Source: Rhodamnia argentea (Eukaryota; Streptophyta; Magnoliopsida; Myrtales; Myrtaceae). From it: a DNA stretch of 64,000 nt. Within the stretch, counting starts at the first letter, position 1, and each line of letters starts with the position of its first letter. The notes beneath the pieces were generated by a model. That model saw only the letters and a list, made by a program, of their open reading frames with translations, had not been told where the DNA came from and searched no databases. The translations under genes were made by a program, and so were the position numbers. The stretch lies in contig NC_063156.1 in the NCBI RefSeq assembly GCF_020921035.1, positions 24,042,283-24,106,282 on the forward strand. Reading direction: 5' to 3'. Shown here in pieces: positions 61,406 through 64,000 of this stretch.

Positions 61406-62395
61406 TCAATACACGCCGCGATTCACCATCTCGATGTGGCGCTGATCGGATTCTTCCCTCTGCAATCTCAGGTCGTTGTTGATCTTCCTTATGAACTCGT
61501 CCGCTCGCCGGTGCAATTCGTCTTGATTCGTCGACTTCTCCCTTGCGGACGCCACCCTCTCCCTGAACGTGTCCGACTTCCGCAGCTCGCGCCGACAAGG
61601 ACCTGCCGCCGCCGCCCCCTTCGCCGCCGCCGGCAAGGCCACTGCCCGAGCCGCCGCCGCCACTACAACCCTCGGCGGTGAATCCCACGTGTCGCTCTTC
61701 TTCAGCTTCCACGTCGCTGGCCACCCCTGGCTCTCCATGATTGCCTTCCAAACAGTGTCCAGCGAGTCGTCTGGCTCTTCGGGTTTTGGCAAACCCGCCT
61801 TCTCTTCCCCGTCGGTTTCCCCGGTAATCTCGCCGGATTTTCCCGAGAGAGCCTCATCGTCGGAAGTTTCCGTCGATGGGTCCACGTTCTTGTCGACAGA
61901 AGCCGCCGCCGCCATTGGCTTGATCACTTCTTCTTGATTTCGAGTAAAGGCGACATTTTTCCATTCTTGATCTTGAAGACGAGACTCTTTGGCGGCTTCT
62001 CCTTGTGAAGCAGTGACCTCAAAGACTGCTGCTTCATCTTCTCCACTTTTGAAACCAAAGTTCAGATTCAGACTCTTTTCTGTGCGGAGGAGAGCCTTTT
62101 TCACAGGTTTGATGATCTGGCTCGGGTGGTGGAAGGTGGACGAAGCGACAATGGCGACGATAATGAAGTGGAGGAGGATGTAAATGTAAGGTGGGTATAG
62201 GAAGGCCTTGATGGAGCTCCAGAAGCTGGGGATAGTGGAGATGAGGAAGGTCGATGTGCAAGGGATCACTGCAATCTTGAACAGGATAAGGCAGGACCCA
62301 ATTCCTACACAGATTAGTGCTATCTTGATAGCCCAGATCGCGGCCTCAAATGTTGTAGCCCTTTCCTGCGACCATTTCCTATGTGGATCAACCAT
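61406..62395 (-). CDS. DUF4408/DUF761 membrane protein
   Basis: Single-exon gene, 329 aa from MVDPHRKWSQERATTFEAA. The N terminus has hydrophobic segments (about residues 18-42, then a second around FLYPPYIYILLHFIIVAIVA) with the FWSSIKAFLYPPYIYILLHF motif of DUF4408. The middle is acidic and low in complexity (STETSDDEALSGKSGE). A WKAIMESQ motif is followed by Ala-rich sequence. The C-terminal ELHRRADEFIRKINNDLRLQ motif is the DUF761 tail. This plant family has no settled function. An in-frame ATG at 62581 would add 62 residues, but an ATTTAAAT box at 62607-62614 would then sit only about 26 nt from it. I therefore treat 62396-62581 as 5' leader. Confidence 0.85.
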   Translation of the reverse strand: MVDPHRKWSQERATTFEAAIWAIKIALICVGIGSCLILFKIAVIPCTSTFLISTIPSFWSSIKAFLYPPYIYILLHFIIVAIVASSTFHHPSQIIKPVKKALLRTEKSLNLNFGFKSGEDEAAVFEVTASQGEAAKESRLQDQEWKNVAFTRNQEEVIKPMAAAASVDKNVDPSTETSDDEALSGKSGEITGETDGEEKAGLPKPEEPDDSLDTVWKAIMESQGWPATWKLKKSDTWDSPPRVVVAAAARAVALPAAAKGAAAAGPCRRELRKSDTFRERVASAREKSTNQDELHRRADEFIRKINNDLRLQREESDQRHIEMVNRGVY

Positions 62396-62606
62396 TCTTT
62401 TGGTCTTAATAACAATAGATGTCGATGCTATTGAAACAGTGGTTTTCTCGAAAAATTCAAAACCAAAGTGAAGCAAAGGGTATTGGAAATCTTCAAGATT
62501 CTTGATGTAAGAAAAAGATAAGAGGGAGGGAGGTTCAAGAGATTCTGATGAAAAAGCACTTGGAAATCTGCTCGCCAACACCGTCTGGTTTTAGCAACGA
62601 GAAAGC

Positions 62607-62614
62607 ATTTAAAT
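62607..62614 (-). promoter_or_regulatory. TATA-like box of the DUF4408 gene
   Basis: ATTTAAAT on the minus strand, about 210 nt before the chosen ATG at 62395. It is the only good TATA-like match close upstream. Confidence 0.4.
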
Positions 62615-62778
62615 GCCCTGAAACAGCTTTAAAAACCGCCATTTTCCCCGGAAAATTCATCAACTCCAAACACTACGGGTCGACTTACTAAACAAGGGTA
62701 GGAAGACAAAAGAGAATTCCTCACAGACCAAACACAGAGAGAGTGTCTTTAACTGATGAAACGGACATATTCCAGCCA

Positions 62779-62781
<3 letters not shown>

Positions 62782-62820
<39 letters not shown>
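62782..62820. repeat. GA microsatellite
   Basis: A pure AG run of about 39 bases, upstream of the DUF4408 gene. Confidence 0.95.
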
Positions 62821-62822
<2 letters not shown>

Positions 62823-64000
62823 CGTAAACCTTAACCACAACCTCTGCAGTGTCGGCACTGCAAGCAAGTTCAAAATTCTTGGGCAGAGAGGGAAAAAGGA
62901 CAAGAATCCTCCAAAAACAATATAAGGAGGAGATTCCTCGCAAAGGCAAAGGAAAGCAAAAAGAAGCAAATGGAGATTCAGGAGAAGAAAGAAGATGAAC
63001 TAATGCAACATGCAGAGGCAAAGCAAGAACATATCAGCAGCAACTTTATACGACCTATGTTCTTGTCCTCTCCAAACTCAACCAATTCTGCAGAACCCGT
63101 ACAACACCAACCGCCAAACACCTCAAGACACACACTATGCACAAGCTGTCCCTCTGCTCTGCACCAGAGCAGCGGACCACTCAGACAGGAAGTGGGGGGC
63201 TTTATAAATGTGCGAGATGCTTAAACACCGAGCAACTCTCTCCCTCTGTGAACAAATCCCCACCCTCGATCGGATCCCACATACCAGAAGCGTCCGACGT
63301 TTAAAGAGGAAATTTTTCAGAATTTCTATTTTTTCTGTAGTGGGGTTCATTGACTAATCAGAAAAGTCTCAAAGCCAAATTATTCATCATATTTTACAGG
63401 CTTAAACAGAAGGACCTAATCAAAATTTTCAAATTTAGCGCCGCTCCAACATGCAGCGTTGTCCACTAATGAGTGACTCTAGCTGTGGAAATAACGAAGT
63501 AGATCACCAGTTCATCGATCATTATATCCACACAAACAATATGTTAATTGCAGTGGAAGACAGGTAATGGTGTGTTACTAAAATTTTCCTCAGCCTTATC
63601 ACTATGGAGCACTAATAATGCTGCTTCAACGGCTTGTCGTTTTGGTTCCCCTTGATGGGGGTACTCGAGTTTTTGGGGATGTTGCATTTCTTTTTCTATG
63701 TATTATGTCATTTTGTTTTTTTGACAAAGTCAAGGTGTCGATATAGAGACACGTCCATGTTTTGTACGGTTCAATTACATCATTATCACTCGGTACATGC
63801 TCGTTGCTCTTGTCAAGATGAGACTGAACTTGGACTTTTCCAAGTATTGTCCTATGTGATGCAAACTCATTTATTTCTTATTCTAGGGGTTACTTTTGCT
63901 TTTTCCTGATTTTTGCAATTTTCTTTTTCCTCTTCACGATCGTGAGATTCGGAACTCGGTCACCTTGCTTGCGCTCAAGCTCCCCATTCTCAAGTCACTG
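62821..64000. other. Intergenic, no gene supported
   Basis: Short frames only. The stretch 63634-63909 is open for 91 codons, but its composition and residues match no family clearly. The window ends in unannotated DNA. Confidence 0.4.

Noticed and set aside
63634-63909. Possible retrotransposon coding fragment (RVFG-like)
   Set aside because: Only a few residues hint at Copia integrase; the frame is inconsistent and no LTR, RT or RNase H motif is seen.

Overview
This window is nuclear DNA from a flowering plant, most likely a core eudicot. The genes are rich in introns with GT-AG boundaries, the intergenic DNA is AT-rich, MITEs are present, and there is a Mutator-like element with a plant mobile domain gene. 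The gene set (AGO1 with a miR168 site, SUS6/7-type sucrose synthase, NDC1, organic cation transporter, BTF3, a NAB-domain protein, a DUF4408/DUF761 protein) is typical of eudicots. A woody rosid such as Myrtaceae is possible, but I cannot fix the family from sequence alone.

Layout. 1-5.9 kb is intergenic, with a PIF/Harbinger-type MITE (467-989) and a degenerate duplicated segment. 5.9-14.6 kb holds a complete ARGONAUTE1 gene on the + strand: 21 coding exons, 1062 aa, intact DDH catalytic triad and the miR168 target site. 17.8-34 kb is a tandem segmental duplication of the unit [sucrose synthase + nucleoporin NDC1 5' end]. Copy A has an apparently intact SUS6/7-type gene (17844-22638) followed by a broken NDC1 exon-1 fragment (about 23225-23552). 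Copy B has a SUS pseudogene (23911-28595) followed by the complete NDC1 gene (29580-34013). 35.8-36.65 kb is a foldback element. 37.9-39.7 kb is an organic cation/carnitine transporter gene. 39.8-50.0 kb is one complete 10.2-kb Mutator-like element (MULE) with a perfect 9-bp target duplication and identical 95-bp terminal inverted repeats. Inside it are two inverted arrays of a 127-bp repeat and two decayed minus-strand genes (MuDR-type transposase and plant mobile domain protein). 51.2-53.9 kb is the NAC beta subunit gene (BTF3). On the minus strand are a NAB-domain (KIP1/NETWORKED-like) gene (54686-57500) and a DUF4408/DUF761 membrane protein gene (61406-62395). A hAT-type MITE with a perfect 8-bp target duplication lies at 60125-60428.

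The protein-coding genes have no common pathway; they are ordinary plant neighbours. The strongest leads are: (1) a predicted C-terminal membrane anchor on the sucrose synthase, recognisable in both tandem copies; (2) the architecture of the MULE, with pristine ends, decayed genes, inverted 127-bp satellite-like arrays, a PMD passenger gene and an internal relic of its own terminus; (3) the duplication history of the SUS-NDC1 block.
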